From Kaistia terrae (GTDB taxonomy: Bacteria > Pseudomonadota > Alphaproteobacteria > Rhizobiales > Kaistiaceae): a DNA stretch of 64,000 nucleotides. The translations under genes were made by a program, and so were the position numbers. The notes below the pieces were generated by a model. The model did no database searches and was not told the DNA's origin. It saw nothing but the letters and a program-made list of their open reading frames with translations. Numbering within the stretch: position 1 is the stretch's first letter; every line of letters starts with the position of its first letter. The stretch is taken from assembly GCF_026344005.1 (NCBI RefSeq), contig NZ_JAPKNH010000003.1:124001-188000 (forward strand). The letters are read 5' to 3'. Below, piece after piece: positions 31,440 through 41,001 of this stretch.

Positions 31440-32441
31440 TCAGACCTCGTTGTCGAACTTATCGAGATCGCGGTGTGTTGCCTTTATCCAGCGAACCGTG
31501 CCGGAAGACGAACGCATGACGACCGTATCCGTCGTGATCTCGCCATTCCGGGCGAAGCGCACACCGGAGAGCAGATTGCCGTCCGTGACGCCGGTGGCCG
31601 CGAAGAGCACGTCGCCCTTGGCCATCTCGTCATGCGTGAACTTCTTGTCGAAGTCCTTGACGCCCATCCTGGCTGCGCGTTCGCGTTGAGCGTCCGACTG
31701 CGTCACCAGGCGTCCCTGCATCTGGCCGCCGATGCAGCGCAGCGCCGCCGCAGCCAGCACGCCTTCAGGCGCGCCGCCAATGCCGAGATAGATGTCGATG
31801 CCGGTCTCGTCGGGATTGGTGGTGTGGATGACGCCAGCAACGTCGCCATCGCCGATCAGGCGAAGCGCCGCGCCGGTGGCGCGCACGTCCTCGATCAGCT
31901 TGGCATGGCGCGGACGGTCGAGAATGCAGGCGGTGATCTCGTTGATCGGCACGCCCTTGGCGGCGGCCAGCGCCTGGATGTTTTCCATGACCGAGGCGTC
32001 GAGATCCACGGTGCCTTTGGCATATCCCGGACCGATGGCGATCTTCTGCATGTACACGTCTGGCGCGTAGAGCAGACTGCCGCCCTCGGCGATGGCGATG
32101 ACCGCCAGCGAGTTCGGCTGGTTCTTGGCGCAGATCGTGGTGCCTTCAAGCGGATCGAGCGCGATATCGACGCGCGGACCGGAGCCGCGACCAACCTTCT
32201 CGCCGATGTAGAGCATCGGCGCTTCGTCGCGCTCGCCCTCGCCAATGACGACAGTGCCGTCGATCGGCAGGCGGTTGAGTTCGCGACGCATGGCGTCAAC
32301 GGCGGCCTGATCGGCCGCCATCTCGTCGCCCCGCCCCCGCCAACGCGCCGCCGCGACGGCCGCGCGCTCGGTCACTCGCACGAGCTCAAGGGTCAGAATG
32401 CGGTCAAGGCCGGCTGTCTCTGCATTTCCCGTTATCGCCAT
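31440..32441 (-). CDS. glpX: Class II fructose-1,6-bisphosphatase GlpX
   Basis: The 333-aa GlpX hydrolyses fructose-1,6-bisphosphate to fructose-6-phosphate in gluconeogenesis. The Li+-sensitive phosphatase fold is shown by VVIGEGERDEAPM (metal-binding Glu and Asp), DIALDPLEGTTICAKN and GIDIYLGIGGAPEGVLAAAAL. The length equals E. coli GlpX (about 336 aa). Placement between hom and recJ is common in Rhizobiales. The gap to hom is 14 bases. Some alphaproteobacterial relatives also act on sedoheptulose-1,7-bisphosphate; that cannot be told here. Confidence 0.96.
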   Translation of the reverse strand: MAITGNAETAGLDRILTLELVRVTERAAVAAARWRGRGDEMAADQAAVDAMRRELNRLPIDGTVVIGEGERDEAPMLYIGEKVGRGSGPRVDIALDPLEGTTICAKNQPNSLAVIAIAEGGSLLYAPDVYMQKIAIGPGYAKGTVDLDASVMENIQALAAAKGVPINEITACILDRPRHAKLIEDVRATGAALRLIGDGDVAGVIHTTNPDETGIDIYLGIGGAPEGVLAAAALRCIGGQMQGRLVTQSDAQRERAARMGVKDFDKKFTHDEMAKGDVLFAATGVTDGNLLSGVRFARNGEITTDTVVMRSSSGTVRWIKATHRDLDKFDNEV

Positions 32442-32455
32442 GATGCTGCTCCGCC

Positions 32456-33781
32456 TCAGGCCAGTTGTTCAATGCGTATCATCTGCGGACGCTCGGCAAT
32501 ATGTCCATCCGCCGTAATCAGATCGAGCGCTTCCTTGACCTGCGATTCGGTCGTCTCATAGGTGATGAGCACAACCGGTTGCGGCTCCATCGGACGCGGG
32601 TGCTCGGGGGCATCCGCCTTCGGCGCGCGGCGCCGTTGAACAATGGATTCGAGCGAAATATTGTTTTCCGCCATACGCTTGGCGATGGATGCGAAAGCGC
32701 CCGGGCGGTCGTAGACGGCCAGTCGGATATAATATCCGCCGGCATGCGCCCGCATCACGGCCTGCTGATAAGGCTGCAGCGTGTGAGCGGGACGGCCAAA
32801 GGTACCGACCACGTCGCCGCGTGCCAGATCGGCAATATCGCTCATGACGGCCGAAGCCGTGGCATCTCCGCCAGCGCCCGGACCGGAGAGCACCAGCCGA
32901 CCAACGAAATCAGCCTCGACGGCCACGGCGTTGGTGACGCCATCGACGCGTGCGATCGGCGACGATTTCGGCACCATGGTCGGGTGAACACGCTGCTCGA
33001 TGCCGCTCTCGGTGCGAGTCGCGACGCCAAGAAGCTTGATTCGATAGCCCAACTCGTCGGCGGCCTCGATATCGGCCGTCGTGATCGAGCGGATACCCTC
33101 GACATAGATCGAGTCGGCATCGATCTCCGTACCGAAGGCGATCGCCGTCAGCAGCGCCAGCTTGTGCGCTGTGTCGAAGCCGTCGACGTCGAAGGTCGGG
33201 TCAGCCTCGGCATAGCCGAGCCGCTGCGCTTCCGCGAGGCATGCGTCGAAAGCGATGCCTTCGCGTTCCATCCGGGTGAGGATGTAATTGCAGGTGCCGT
33301 TCAAGATTCCGTAGACGCGCCCGACCCGGTTTCCAGCGAGCGATTCGCGCAGCGTCTTGATGATCGGAATGCCACCGGCGGCGGCCGCTTCGAAGTTCAG
33401 CGATACGCCGTTGCTCTCGGCGCGACGCGCCAACTCGCCGCCATGCTTCGCCAGCAGCGCCTTGTTGGCGGTGACGACGTGCTTCTTGGCATCGAGCGCG
33501 GCGCGCACCGAGTCGGCAGCCGGGCCGTCAGAACCGCCCATAAGCTCAACGAACACGTCGATGTCAGGCGACTGCGCCAGCGACATCGGATCTTCGTGCC
33601 AGGTCACGGTCGATAGATCGACACCGCGATCGCGGAAGCGATCGCGGGCCGTTACAGCGGTGACGACGACCGGCCGGCCGCAGCGCAGCGCCAGTTCATT
33701 GGCATGGCGCTGCGTCAGACGCAGCAGGGACGCGCCGACGGTGCCGAGACCGGCGACGCCCAGCCGAAGTACTTGATTCAT
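32456..33781 (-). CDS. hom: Homoserine dehydrogenase
   Basis: The 441-aa enzyme reduces aspartate-4-semialdehyde to homoserine, the branch to threonine and methionine. It has an N-terminal Rossmann fold (GVAGLGTVGASLL) and the catalytic block GILNGTCNYILTRM, then AEADPTFDVDGFDTAHKLALL. A C-terminal ACT domain (from about 350: YIRLAVYDRPGAFASIAKRM) is a likely site for threonine feedback. It follows alaC by 24 bases. Product use is represented in the window by metY at 37608. Confidence 0.97.
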   Translation of the reverse strand: MNQVLRLGVAGLGTVGASLLRLTQRHANELALRCGRPVVVTAVTARDRFRDRGVDLSTVTWHEDPMSLAQSPDIDVFVELMGGSDGPAADSVRAALDAKKHVVTANKALLAKHGGELARRAESNGVSLNFEAAAAGGIPIIKTLRESLAGNRVGRVYGILNGTCNYILTRMEREGIAFDACLAEAQRLGYAEADPTFDVDGFDTAHKLALLTAIAFGTEIDADSIYVEGIRSITTADIEAADELGYRIKLLGVATRTESGIEQRVHPTMVPKSSPIARVDGVTNAVAVEADFVGRLVLSGPGAGGDATASAVMSDIADLARGDVVGTFGRPAHTLQPYQQAVMRAHAGGYYIRLAVYDRPGAFASIAKRMAENNISLESIVQRRRAPKADAPEHPRPMEPQPVVLITYETTESQVKEALDLITADGHIAERPQMIRIEQLA

Positions 33782-33805
33782 TTAAACGCCCCAGAGGGGC
33801 CCGGC

Positions 33806-35026
33806 TTATCGCCGGGCGCTGCTGATAGGGACGACGTTGTGCAACGTTTTCTCCGCCGTTTCAAGGAAGCGGCGGATATTGCGGGCGGCCTGACGAATCC
33901 GCTGTTCGTTCTCCACGAGAGCGATGCGGACATATTCATCGCCATGTTCGCCGAAGCCGACGCCCGGCGCGACGGCGACGTCGGCCTTCTCGATCAGGAG
34001 CTTCGAAAATTCGAGGCTGCCCATTTCCTTGAAGGCGTCCGGAATCGGCACCCAGGCGAACATGCTGGCGCGCGGCGCAGGGATCTGCCAGCCGGCGCGG
34101 CCAAAGCTGTCGACCAGCACGTCGCGGCGATGCTTGTAGATCTGGCGCATCTCCTCGATGCAATCCTGCGGGCCGTTCAGCGCCGTGGTGGCAGCCACCT
34201 GGATCGGCGTATACGCGCCGTAATCCAGATAGGACTTCACCCGCGACAGGGCGGCGATCAGGCGCTCATTGCCGACCGCGAAGCCCATGCGCCAGCCGGC
34301 CATGGAATAGGTCTTCGACATCGAGGTGAACTCGACGGCGACATCCATCGCGCCCGGCACCTGCAAGATGGACGGCGGCGGCACATCGTCAAAATAAATC
34401 TCGGCATAAGCGAGATCCGACAGCACGAAGAGCTCGTGCTTGCGGGCGAAGGCAACAACGTCGCGATAGAAATCGAGATCGGCCACATGCGCCGTCGGGT
34501 TGGACGGGTAGCAGAGCACGACGGCAAGCGGCTTCGGGATGGAGTGCATGACGGCACGTTCCATCGCGTGGAAGAACTCAGGCCCCGGCTCGACCGGCAC
34601 GGAGCGGATGACGCCACCAGCCATCAGGAAGCCGAAAGCGTGAATCGGATAACTCGGATTCGGCACCAGAATCACGTCACCCGGCGCGGTGATGGCCTGC
34701 GCCATGTTGGCGAAGCCTTCCTTCGAGCCGATCGTCGCGACGATCTGCGTGTTCGGATCGAGCTTCACGCCAAAACGGCGCTCGTAGTAGCCGGCCTGAG
34801 CCTTGCGCAGGCCATTGATGCCGCGCGATGCCGAATAGCCATGCACGTCGGGACGTGCGGCCGTTTCCGCAAGCTTCTGAACGATATGCGCAGGGGTCGG
34901 GAGGTCTGGGTTGCCCATGCCGAGATCAATGATATCGGCGCCCGCGGCTCGAGCGCTCGCCTTAAGCCGGTTGACCTGCTCAAAGACGTATTGCGGCAGA
35001 CGCCGCACGCTGTGGAACTCGCTCAT
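33806..35026 (-). CDS. PLP-dependent aminotransferase, AlaC / LL-diaminopimelate aminotransferase-like
   Basis: The 406-aa class I aminotransferase has IIDLGMGNPDLPTPAHI at the N-terminus, YSASRGINGLRKAQAGYY and PNPSYPIHAFGFLMAGG. The PLP lysine lies in SMSKTYSMAGWRMGF (Lys238). In this subfamily, E. coli AlaC makes alanine from pyruvate, while alphaproteobacterial members are often labelled LL-diaminopimelate aminotransferase; the operon with hom fits an aspartate-family or alanine role. It is the first gene of alaC-hom-glpX-recJ. Confidence 0.92.
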   Translation of the reverse strand: MSEFHSVRRLPQYVFEQVNRLKASARAAGADIIDLGMGNPDLPTPAHIVQKLAETAARPDVHGYSASRGINGLRKAQAGYYERRFGVKLDPNTQIVATIGSKEGFANMAQAITAPGDVILVPNPSYPIHAFGFLMAGGVIRSVPVEPGPEFFHAMERAVMHSIPKPLAVVLCYPSNPTAHVADLDFYRDVVAFARKHELFVLSDLAYAEIYFDDVPPPSILQVPGAMDVAVEFTSMSKTYSMAGWRMGFAVGNERLIAALSRVKSYLDYGAYTPIQVAATTALNGPQDCIEEMRQIYKHRRDVLVDSFGRAGWQIPAPRASMFAWVPIPDAFKEMGSLEFSKLLIEKADVAVAPGVGFGEHGDEYVRIALVENEQRIRQAARNIRRFLETAEKTLHNVVPISSARR

Positions 35027-35116
35027 GACTCCGAATCCATCTTTCTTGGATAGTCGTTAAGCGCCTCACCGGGCGCGGGACGGTTCTACACCGAACCGTA
35101 GGCTAAGGAAGCACCC

Positions 35117-35518
35117 TTATTGCGGGCATTTCGTGGCATCGGCACCGGTCTCTCCGCACCGGTCCTGAATTTCTGACAACGTCTTCTTGGCATGCGTGGC
35201 GGCCGTTTTTTCCATCGCAGCGTTGGTCGTTTCGCTCTCTTTTCGCGCCGCCTCGGCAATCCCGGGATCATTGCGGGCGCCCTTGGCCTTGAGGCCGGCA
35301 GTCGCGCTCTTCAATTCGTCCGTCGTCATCAGCTTTCCAGGCGGAGTTCCGCCGGCGACGTTGATGTTGGGGAACACGCCGGGACGATCGAGCTCGGGAT
35401 CCGGGGCGTTGCCCAGCGTCTTCGAAAGCTGCTGCGAACAGGCCGCCAGAGAGACGGACAGCGCCAGCATAAGAAGGAGTGACGCGGAACGAGACCGCTT
35501 GATTCCGAACGGATTCAT
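35117..35518 (-). CDS. Putative lipoprotein of unknown function
   Basis: The 133-aa product has a lipoprotein signal peptide with lipobox LAAC (Cys27). The mature protein is hydrophilic, with KLMTTDELKSATAGLKAKG and a long helical, Ala/Lys/Glu-rich segment to about residue 115. Two cysteines (RCGETGADATKCPQ) stand near the C-terminus and may form a disulfide. Similar short lipoproteins with a TPPGKLMTxxE-like segment are seen in Rhizobiales, without a known role. It is 90 bases upstream of alaC on the same strand and could be co-transcribed. Confidence 0.82.
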   Translation of the reverse strand: MNPFGIKRSRSASLLLMLALSVSLAACSQQLSKTLGNAPDPELDRPGVFPNINVAGGTPPGKLMTTDELKSATAGLKAKGARNDPGIAEAARKESETTNAAMEKTAATHAKKTLSEIQDRCGETGADATKCPQ

Positions 35519-35648
35519 CTTGAACTCATTGTGGTAAGCGGGTCGATAGCATGCGCATCATATCCCTGTGAGCGCGAAGCTATTACACTCCGTGCGTCGG
35601 GGAAAGCAGCGCAACCTCTCCGACAACACAATGGCATTCGGGGAAGCG

Positions 35649-37481
35649 ATGGCGAAAGACAAATCCGGAAGCGACGGCACGACCACCGACAGCGCTCCGA
35701 TCAGCCTCATCATCAAGGATCCCGAGAAATTCGCCCAGAACATCGCCAAGATGATCGAGGGCATGACCCGGGCCGCGAACGCCTTCCTGAAGCCGCGTGA
35801 GGACGGCAAGCTTTCGGAGGACGTCACCGACGAGATCGCCGAGATCGTCCGCACGCTGGCGAAGGTTGTCGAATATTGGACCGCCGAACCTGGTCGCAGC
35901 ATCCAAGCGCAATCAAAGCTTTATGGGCAATATTTCATGCTTTGGACAAGCATGATGCAACGGATGTCCGGCGTTCCGATGCCGCCCGTTGCCGAGCCCG
36001 ATGCGCGGGATCGCCGCTTTAAGGACCCGCAATGGTCGGAGAACCAGTTCTTCGACTTCGTGAAGCAATTCTACCTGATCACGACGCGCTGGGCGGAGCA
36101 GATGGTGGAGAGCGCGACCGATCTGGACCCACATGTTCGCCTCAAGGCCGGCTTCTATGTCCGCCAGATCGCCAACGCGATTTCGCCGTCTAATTTCCTG
36201 TTCACCAATCCGGAGATCCTGCGCGACACGCTCGATTCGAGCGCGGACAACCTCGTACGCGGCATGGACATGCTGGCGGAAGACATCGCGGCCGGAAATG
36301 GCGAGCTGGTCATCCGCCAGTCCAACAATTCACACTTCGCGATCGGCAAGAACCTGGCGCTTTCGCCTGGCAAGGTCATCCTGCAGACCGAGGTCTGCCA
36401 ACTGATCCAGTACAAGCCGGCAACGAAGGACGTCCTGAAGCGGCCGCTTCTGATCGTGCCGCCCTGGATCAACAAGTTCTATATCCTCGACCTGAATCCG
36501 GAAAAATCCTTCGTCAAATGGGCGGTCGAGCAGGGACATACCGTCTTCGTCGTCTCCTGGATCAATCCGGACGAGCGGCAGGCCGAGAAGAGCTTCGAGC
36601 ATTATATGCGCGAGGGCATCCTCGAATCGCTCGATACGATCCAGAAGATCACCGGCGAGAACGAGATCAATGCCATTGGCTATTGCGTCGGCGGCACCCT
36701 GCTCTCCTACACGCTCGCCTATATGGCGGGCGTCGGCGACACGCGGATCGCCTCGGCGACGCTGTTCGCCACCCAGGTCGACTTCACCCACGCCGGCGAC
36801 CTCAAGGTCTTCATCGACGAAGAGCAGATCGAGGCAGTCGAAAAGAAGATGAGCGTGCGCGGCTATCTGGAGGGGAAGAACATGACCTCCTCCTTCAATA
36901 TGCTGCGCTCGAATGACCTGATCTGGTCTTATGTCGTGAACAATTATTTCCGCGGCAAGGAACCGATCCCGTTCGACCTGCTCTACTGGAATTCCGACGC
37001 CACACGGATGCCGGCGGCGAACCATTCCTTCTATCTGCGCAATTGCTATCTCGACAACAAGCTGGCCGAAGGCGAGCTTTCGATTGAGGGCAAGCCGCTT
37101 TCGCTCGGCGACGTGACCATCCCGATCTACAACCTCGCCACCCGCGATGACCACATTGCGCCCCCGCGCTCGGTGTTCTTCGGCTCGTCCTTCTTCGGCG
37201 GGCCGGTGACCTTCGTTCTGGCTGGCTCCGGCCACATCGCCGGCGTCATCAACCCGCCTTCGCGCGGCAAATATCAGTATTGGACGGGCCCAGCGCCGCA
37301 TGGCGACGGGCTCGATAGCTGGCTTGGCCGCGCCAAGGAACATCCCGGCTCCTGGTGGCCGCACTGGCAGAGCTGGATCGAGGCGCAGGATAGCCAGCGC
37401 GTCAAGGCGCGCACGCCCGGCGGCCGCAAGGTCAAGGCGATCGAGGACGCACCAGGCAGCTATGTGAAGGTGATGGCCTGA
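35649..37481 (+). CDS. phaC: Class I poly(3-hydroxyalkanoate) synthase PhaC
   Basis: The 610-aa PHA synthase polymerises (R)-3-hydroxyacyl-CoA into storage granules. The lipase-like box GYCVGG holds nucleophile Cys346, with Asp501 (RDDH) and His529 (GSGHIAG) completing the triad. The N-terminal region is helical (PEKFAQNIAKMIEGM). The start is uncertain: ATG at 35649 (MAKDKSGSDG) has GGGGAAG just before it. ATG 35631 and GTG 35568 are in frame but lack ribosome-binding sites. No phaA, phaB, phaR, phasin or phaZ gene is adjacent. The gene is divergent from the lipoprotein gene and ends at a strong terminator. Confidence 0.95.
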   Translation: MAKDKSGSDGTTTDSAPISLIIKDPEKFAQNIAKMIEGMTRAANAFLKPREDGKLSEDVTDEIAEIVRTLAKVVEYWTAEPGRSIQAQSKLYGQYFMLWTSMMQRMSGVPMPPVAEPDARDRRFKDPQWSENQFFDFVKQFYLITTRWAEQMVESATDLDPHVRLKAGFYVRQIANAISPSNFLFTNPEILRDTLDSSADNLVRGMDMLAEDIAAGNGELVIRQSNNSHFAIGKNLALSPGKVILQTEVCQLIQYKPATKDVLKRPLLIVPPWINKFYILDLNPEKSFVKWAVEQGHTVFVVSWINPDERQAEKSFEHYMREGILESLDTIQKITGENEINAIGYCVGGTLLSYTLAYMAGVGDTRIASATLFATQVDFTHAGDLKVFIDEEQIEAVEKKMSVRGYLEGKNMTSSFNMLRSNDLIWSYVVNNYFRGKEPIPFDLLYWNSDATRMPAANHSFYLRNCYLDNKLAEGELSIEGKPLSLGDVTIPIYNLATRDDHIAPPRSVFFGSSFFGGPVTFVLAGSGHIAGVINPPSRGKYQYWTGPAPHGDGLDSWLGRAKEHPGSWWPHWQSWIEAQDSQRVKARTPGGRKVKAIEDAPGSYVKVMA

Positions 37482-37523
37482 CGATCTGTCCGATCCGCAG
37501 CCATAGCGGTGGGACGCCATACA

Positions 37524-37560
37524 AGAACGGCGCCGGACTGATCCAGTCCGGCGCCGTTCT
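37524..37560 (+). terminator. Terminator of phaC
   Basis: AGAACGGCGCCGGACT / AGTCCGGCGCCGTTCT is a perfect 16-bp stem with a 5-base loop, followed by GTTTTG. It lies 42 bases past the phaC stop and may also stop convergent metY transcripts. Confidence 0.9.
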
Positions 37561-37607
37561 GTTTTGATCCACGAGCAGCAGAGCGAGCTCTGCCGGCTGA
37601 CCTAGCC

Positions 37608-38894
37608 TCAGGTGCCGGCGAGCGCCTGCTCGAGATCGGCAATGATGTCTTCCTTGTCCTCGATGCCGACGGACAGGCGGACGACGTCCGGACCGGCACC
37701 GGCGTTGGTCTTCTGCGCGTCGCTCAACTGGCGATGCGTGGTCGAGGCTGGGTGGATGATCAACGAACGCGTGTCGCCGATATTGGCGAGATGCGAGAAC
37801 AGCTTCACCGTCGACACGACCTTGACGCCGGCGTCGTAGCCGCCCTTGAGGCCGAAGGTCAGCACGGCGCCCGCGCCCTTCGGCACGTAGCGACGAGCAA
37901 GGTTATGGTAGCGATCGCCCGGCAGGCCGGCATAGCTGACCCAGGCGACGGCCGGATGATCGATCAGGTACTCGGCGACCGCGCGGGCGTTGTCCGAGTG
38001 CTTCTGCATCCGCAGCGGCAGCGTCTCGATGCCGGTCAGGATCAGGAACGAGTTCTGGGGCGAGATCGCCGGGCCGAGATCGCGCAGGCCGAGCACGCGG
38101 CAGGCGATGGCGAAGGCGAAATTGCCGAAGGTCTCGGCCAGCACGACGTTGTTATACTCGGCGAGCGGCTGCGACAGCTTCGGATAGCGCGCCTCGCGGG
38201 TCCAGTTGAACCGACCGCCGTCGACGATCACGCCGCCCATGGAATTGCCGTGCCCCCCCAGGAACTTGGTCAGCGAATGCACGACGATGTCGGCGCCATG
38301 CTCGAACGGCTTGCAGAGATAGGGCGTCGCCAGCGTGTTATCGACGATCAGCGGAACGCCGGCGCGCTTGGCAACCGCGGCGATCGCCGCGATGTCGACG
38401 ACGATGCCACCAGGATTTGCAATGGATTCGATGAAGATCGCCTTGGTCTTCGGCGTGATAGCCCGCTCGAACGAGGCGATATCGTCGGGATCGGCCCAGA
38501 CCACGTTCCAGCCGAAGCTCTTGAATGAGTGATTGAACTGGTTGATCGAGCCGCCATAGAGCTTGGTCGAGGCGATGAATTCGTCACCCGGCTGCAACAG
38601 CGTGTGGAAAACGAGGAGCTGCGCGGCGTGGCCGGAGGCGACGGCGAGCGCGGCGGTGCCGCCTTCCAGCGCCGCGACTCGCTCTTCGAGCACGGCCGTC
38701 GTCGGGTTGGTGATGCGCGTATAGATGTTGCCGAAGGCCTGCAGGCCGAACAGCGACGCGGCATGGTCGACATTGTCAAAGACGAATGCGGTCGTCTGAT
38801 AGATCGGCGTGATGCGCGCGCCTGTGGTCGGGTCGGGCTGGGCGCCAGCATGGACGGCCAGCGTTGCGAAACCGGGAAGCCTGTCTTCGGACAT
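37608..38894 (-). CDS. metY: O-acetylhomoserine aminocarboxypropyltransferase (sulfhydrylase) MetY
   Basis: The 428-aa Cys/Met-metabolism PLP enzyme forms homocysteine or methionine from O-acetylhomoserine plus sulfide or methanethiol. Signatures are [47 protein letters not shown] and the PLP lysine in [11 protein letters not shown] (Lys210). Its length, longer than MetB/MetC/MetZ (about 400), and the insertion typical of MetY favour this assignment over cystathionine gamma-synthase. It is monocistronic and convergent with phaC. Its leader contains hairpins, but I found no convincing SAM riboswitch. Confidence 0.94.
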   Translation of the reverse strand: MSEDRLPGFATLAVHAGAQPDPTTGARITPIYQTTAFVFDNVDHAASLFGLQAFGNIYTRITNPTTAVLEERVAALEGGTAALAVASGHAAQLLVFHTLLQPGDEFIASTKLYGGSINQFNHSFKSFGWNVVWADPDDIASFERAITPKTKAIFIESIANPGGIVVDIAAIAAVAKRAGVPLIVDNTLATPYLCKPFEHGADIVVHSLTKFLGGHGNSMGGVIVDGGRFNWTREARYPKLSQPLAEYNNVVLAETFGNFAFAIACRVLGLRDLGPAISPQNSFLILTGIETLPLRMQKHSDNARAVAEYLIDHPAVAWVSYAGLPGDRYHNLARRYVPKGAGAVLTFGLKGGYDAGVKVVSTVKLFSHLANIGDTRSLIIHPASTTHRQLSDAQKTNAGAGPDVVRLSVGIEDKEDIIADLEQALAGT

Positions 38895-38991
38895 TCTTGT
38901 TCTCCTCCACCATCATTTTTTGATTTGTCTGCTGGAACGATCGTCGAACTACACCGATAACCCGGCAGAGTTGCAAATCGCAGCCATGCAT

Positions 38992-39017
38992 TTCGCCAGA
39001 ACGGACCGTCTGGCGAA
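38992..39017. terminator. Hairpin between the CoA-binding gene and metY
   Basis: TTCGCCAGA / TCTGGCGAA is a perfect 9-bp stem around ACGGACCG. It lies 39 bases beyond the CoA-binding gene stop and about 100 bases before metY on the same strand. There is no T-run, so it may be a Rho-assisted end or part of the metY leader. Confidence 0.4.
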
Positions 39018-39055
39018 TATTCATCCTCCCGGACGGCCGAAGCCGCTCAATCGCT

Positions 39056-39484
39056 TCAGCCAATCAGGCGCGGACGCTCGATGGCCGGGCAGCGATTCAT
39101 GACGACCTGAATGCCCTTTTCCTCAAGCCGGGCCGCCTCGGCATCGTTGCGGATGTCGAGTTGCAGCCACATCACCTTGGGCAAGACTGGCAGCGCCAGA
39201 ATTTCGTCGACCACGCCGCCGATCGCGGCCGAATTGCGGAACACGTCGACCATGTCGATCGCCACAGGCACATCGGCTAGCCGCGGATAGACCTTACGCC
39301 CGAACAGTTCCCGCCCGGCAATGCCTGGGTTGATCGGATAGGTCTCGTAGCCCGACGCCGTCAGATAGCCCAGTACACCATGGCTCGGCCGCGCCGGATT
39401 GGGACTGGCGCCAATGAGCGCGATAGTCCGCGTGTTGGTCAGGATCTCGCGGATATAAGCATCGTCATAGCGATCGTGGTTCAT
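39056..39484 (-). CDS. CoA-binding domain protein (YccU-like)
   Basis: The 142-aa single-domain Rossmann-like CoA-binding protein has the motif TRTIALIGASPNPARPSHGV (about 18-37), then LTASGYETYPINPG and DMVDVFRNSAA. The C-terminal IQVVMNRCPAIE is conserved in this family, whose role is unknown despite CoA affinity in succinyl-CoA synthetase relatives. The start at ATG 39484 (MNHDRYDDAYIREIL) fits the usual family N-terminus, and the 22 upstream codons are spurious. It follows the SH3-type gene by 5 bases. Confidence 0.9.
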   Translation of the reverse strand: MNHDRYDDAYIREILTNTRTIALIGASPNPARPSHGVLGYLTASGYETYPINPGIAGRELFGRKVYPRLADVPVAIDMVDVFRNSAAIGGVVDEILALPVLPKVMWLQLDIRNDAEAARLEEKGIQVVMNRCPAIERPRLIG

Positions 39485-39489
39485 GAAGC

Positions 39490-40305
39490 TCAGATCCCCG
39501 GCACGACGACAGCCGTAACCGCCCATTTGCCGTCGACCTTGCCATAGCAAACGCTTGTCGCCTGAAATCCGAGCGAGATGTCATTGGTCGCATAGCCGAC
39601 CTTGCCGGACGGCAGCGCGACCGAATACCAATCCGCCTCGCCGTCCTCACCATCAACTGAGCCCTCTATGAAGGGCACAATGGTGCCGGCCGGCAGCTTG
39701 GCCAGAACAGCGGAAGTCTCGTTCGCCTTCTCGCGGAACTCCGTCTCTTCCGACAGGATCCAGAGATTGCTGGACGGCATTCCGGCGGCATCGGCAATGG
39801 CGAGCGCCTTGTCGCGATCAAAGATCGGCTCGGCCGGCGAACAGATGGCGCCCCCCGCCGTCTTGGAGTGGCCAAGCGTTCCACGATCCAGCGCGTTTCC
39901 GAACAGATCGACAACCAGACCGTCGAGATCCTCGCGGCTGTAATCGACATCGCCCGTAGCGGTCAGCGTCGCCGCCTGGTCCAGCCGCTCGTCGCCCGGA
40001 CGCTTGTCGGGATCCGGCAGCGCCGCGGGTGGCGTTGCATCCGGAAAGCCGATCATCGGCGAATAGATTTTCACCTCTGGCGCCGCGTTGGCCTTGAGCG
40101 TGGCGACGTCGCCCGTTGCGATCGCCGTCTTCAGCGTTTCGACGAGCGCTTTCAGTTCGGCATCGTCCGCTCCCGTCGTGTCATAGGTGACGGTGAGAGC
40201 CTCGTAGGGCTTGGTCTGGGTGGCCGGATCTTCGGCGGCAAAGGCCATCGAGCCCAGAAGGGCGAGAATCGCGCCAGCGGCAGTGCTGCAAAGAAGGTTC
40301 TTCAT
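39490..40305 (-). CDS. Exported protein with SH3-like domain, unknown function
   Basis: The 271-aa product has a signal peptide (1-23, ending SMAFA-AE) and an N-terminal region with AELKALVETLKTAIATGD. A bacterial SH3-like domain is likely at about 180-245 (REKANETSAVLAKLPAGT, ADWYSVALPSGKVGYATND). Such domains bind peptidoglycan or protein partners in the periplasm. The role is unknown. It is preceded by the VOC gene with an ATGA overlap and followed by the CoA-binding gene, so the three form one operon. Confidence 0.82.
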   Translation of the reverse strand: MKNLLCSTAAGAILALLGSMAFAAEDPATQTKPYEALTVTYDTTGADDAELKALVETLKTAIATGDVATLKANAAPEVKIYSPMIGFPDATPPAALPDPDKRPGDERLDQAATLTATGDVDYSREDLDGLVVDLFGNALDRGTLGHSKTAGGAICSPAEPIFDRDKALAIADAAGMPSSNLWILSEETEFREKANETSAVLAKLPAGTIVPFIEGSVDGEDGEADWYSVALPSGKVGYATNDISLGFQATSVCYGKVDGKWAVTAVVVPGI

Positions 40306-40751
40306 GACTGGGGACCTGGCAGTGCGAGGCGACCGGCCTCGTCAAACGGGAAGAACGGATTGTAGGCCACCTCCCAGAGGTGTCCGTCCGGGTCGGAAAA
40401 ATAGCCCGAATAGCCACCCCAGAACACCTTGGTCGCCGGCTTGACCAGGCGCGCGCCACAAGCCTCGGCATGCGCCAGCGCCGCATCGACCTCGGCTTCG
40501 CTCTCGACATTGTGGGCCAGGGTGACGCTGCGAAATCCGTCTCCGGCCGGCGCCACATGGGCATCGTCGGCAAGAGCATTGCGCTCGAATAGTCCCAGCA
40601 CGACGCCGGAAAGCTGAAAAAAAGCGATGGCGTCCTGGCTCGCAGCGGAAGCCTGCCAGCCAAGCGACTCATAGAATGCTCGCGCCTTCGGCACGTTGGC
40701 GACGCCGAGCGTCACAATGCTGAGCCTGGGTGCGAGGCCTACATTCGTCAT
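40302..40751 (-). CDS. VOC-superfamily (glyoxalase/dioxygenase-like) protein
   Basis: The 149-aa vicinal-oxygen-chelate fold protein has two beta-alpha-beta-beta-beta modules: RLSIVTLGVANVPKARAFYE with FFQLSGVVLGLFE, then AHAEACGARLVKPATKVFW with YFSDPDGHLWEVAYNPF. The His and Glu of DPDGHLWEV are usual metal ligands. Specific activity cannot be assigned; many relatives are annotated glyoxalase or antibiotic-resistance-like only by fold. The ATG at 40751 (MTNVGLAPRL) is preferred. The stop overlaps the next gene by four bases. Confidence 0.88.
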   Translation of the reverse strand: MTNVGLAPRLSIVTLGVANVPKARAFYESLGWQASAASQDAIAFFQLSGVVLGLFERNALADDAHVAPAGDGFRSVTLAHNVESEAEVDAALAHAEACGARLVKPATKVFWGGYSGYFSDPDGHLWEVAYNPFFPFDEAGRLALPGPQS

Positions 40752-41001
40752 ATTATCTTCCCCGTCACGATCCGGCCGGCAGCATAGCGGATCGTCCGGC
40801 GCGGTACAGGGGCAGTTCGCCGTCAATCACTGCGCACCGCCCCCTGCGGTCAGAGGAATGGCGCCGATCCAATCCTGCGCCACACCTCGAAAATGGTAGT
40901 CGATCCTGCCCCTCGATTGCCGCCGGTTCCCAAGCCTATGGTTGAGAAAAGGGTGCGCCGCGCCTGAACTCCACCAGGGAGCTCAGGCAGCAGGCCCCGC
41001 C

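Noticed and set aside
38895-39017. Possible SAM-responsive riboswitch in the metY leader
   Set aside because: MetY genes in this class can carry SAM-II leaders, and words like GGCTGCGATTTGCAAC look suggestive, but the characteristic pseudoknot blocks are not in order. A covariance search would settle it.
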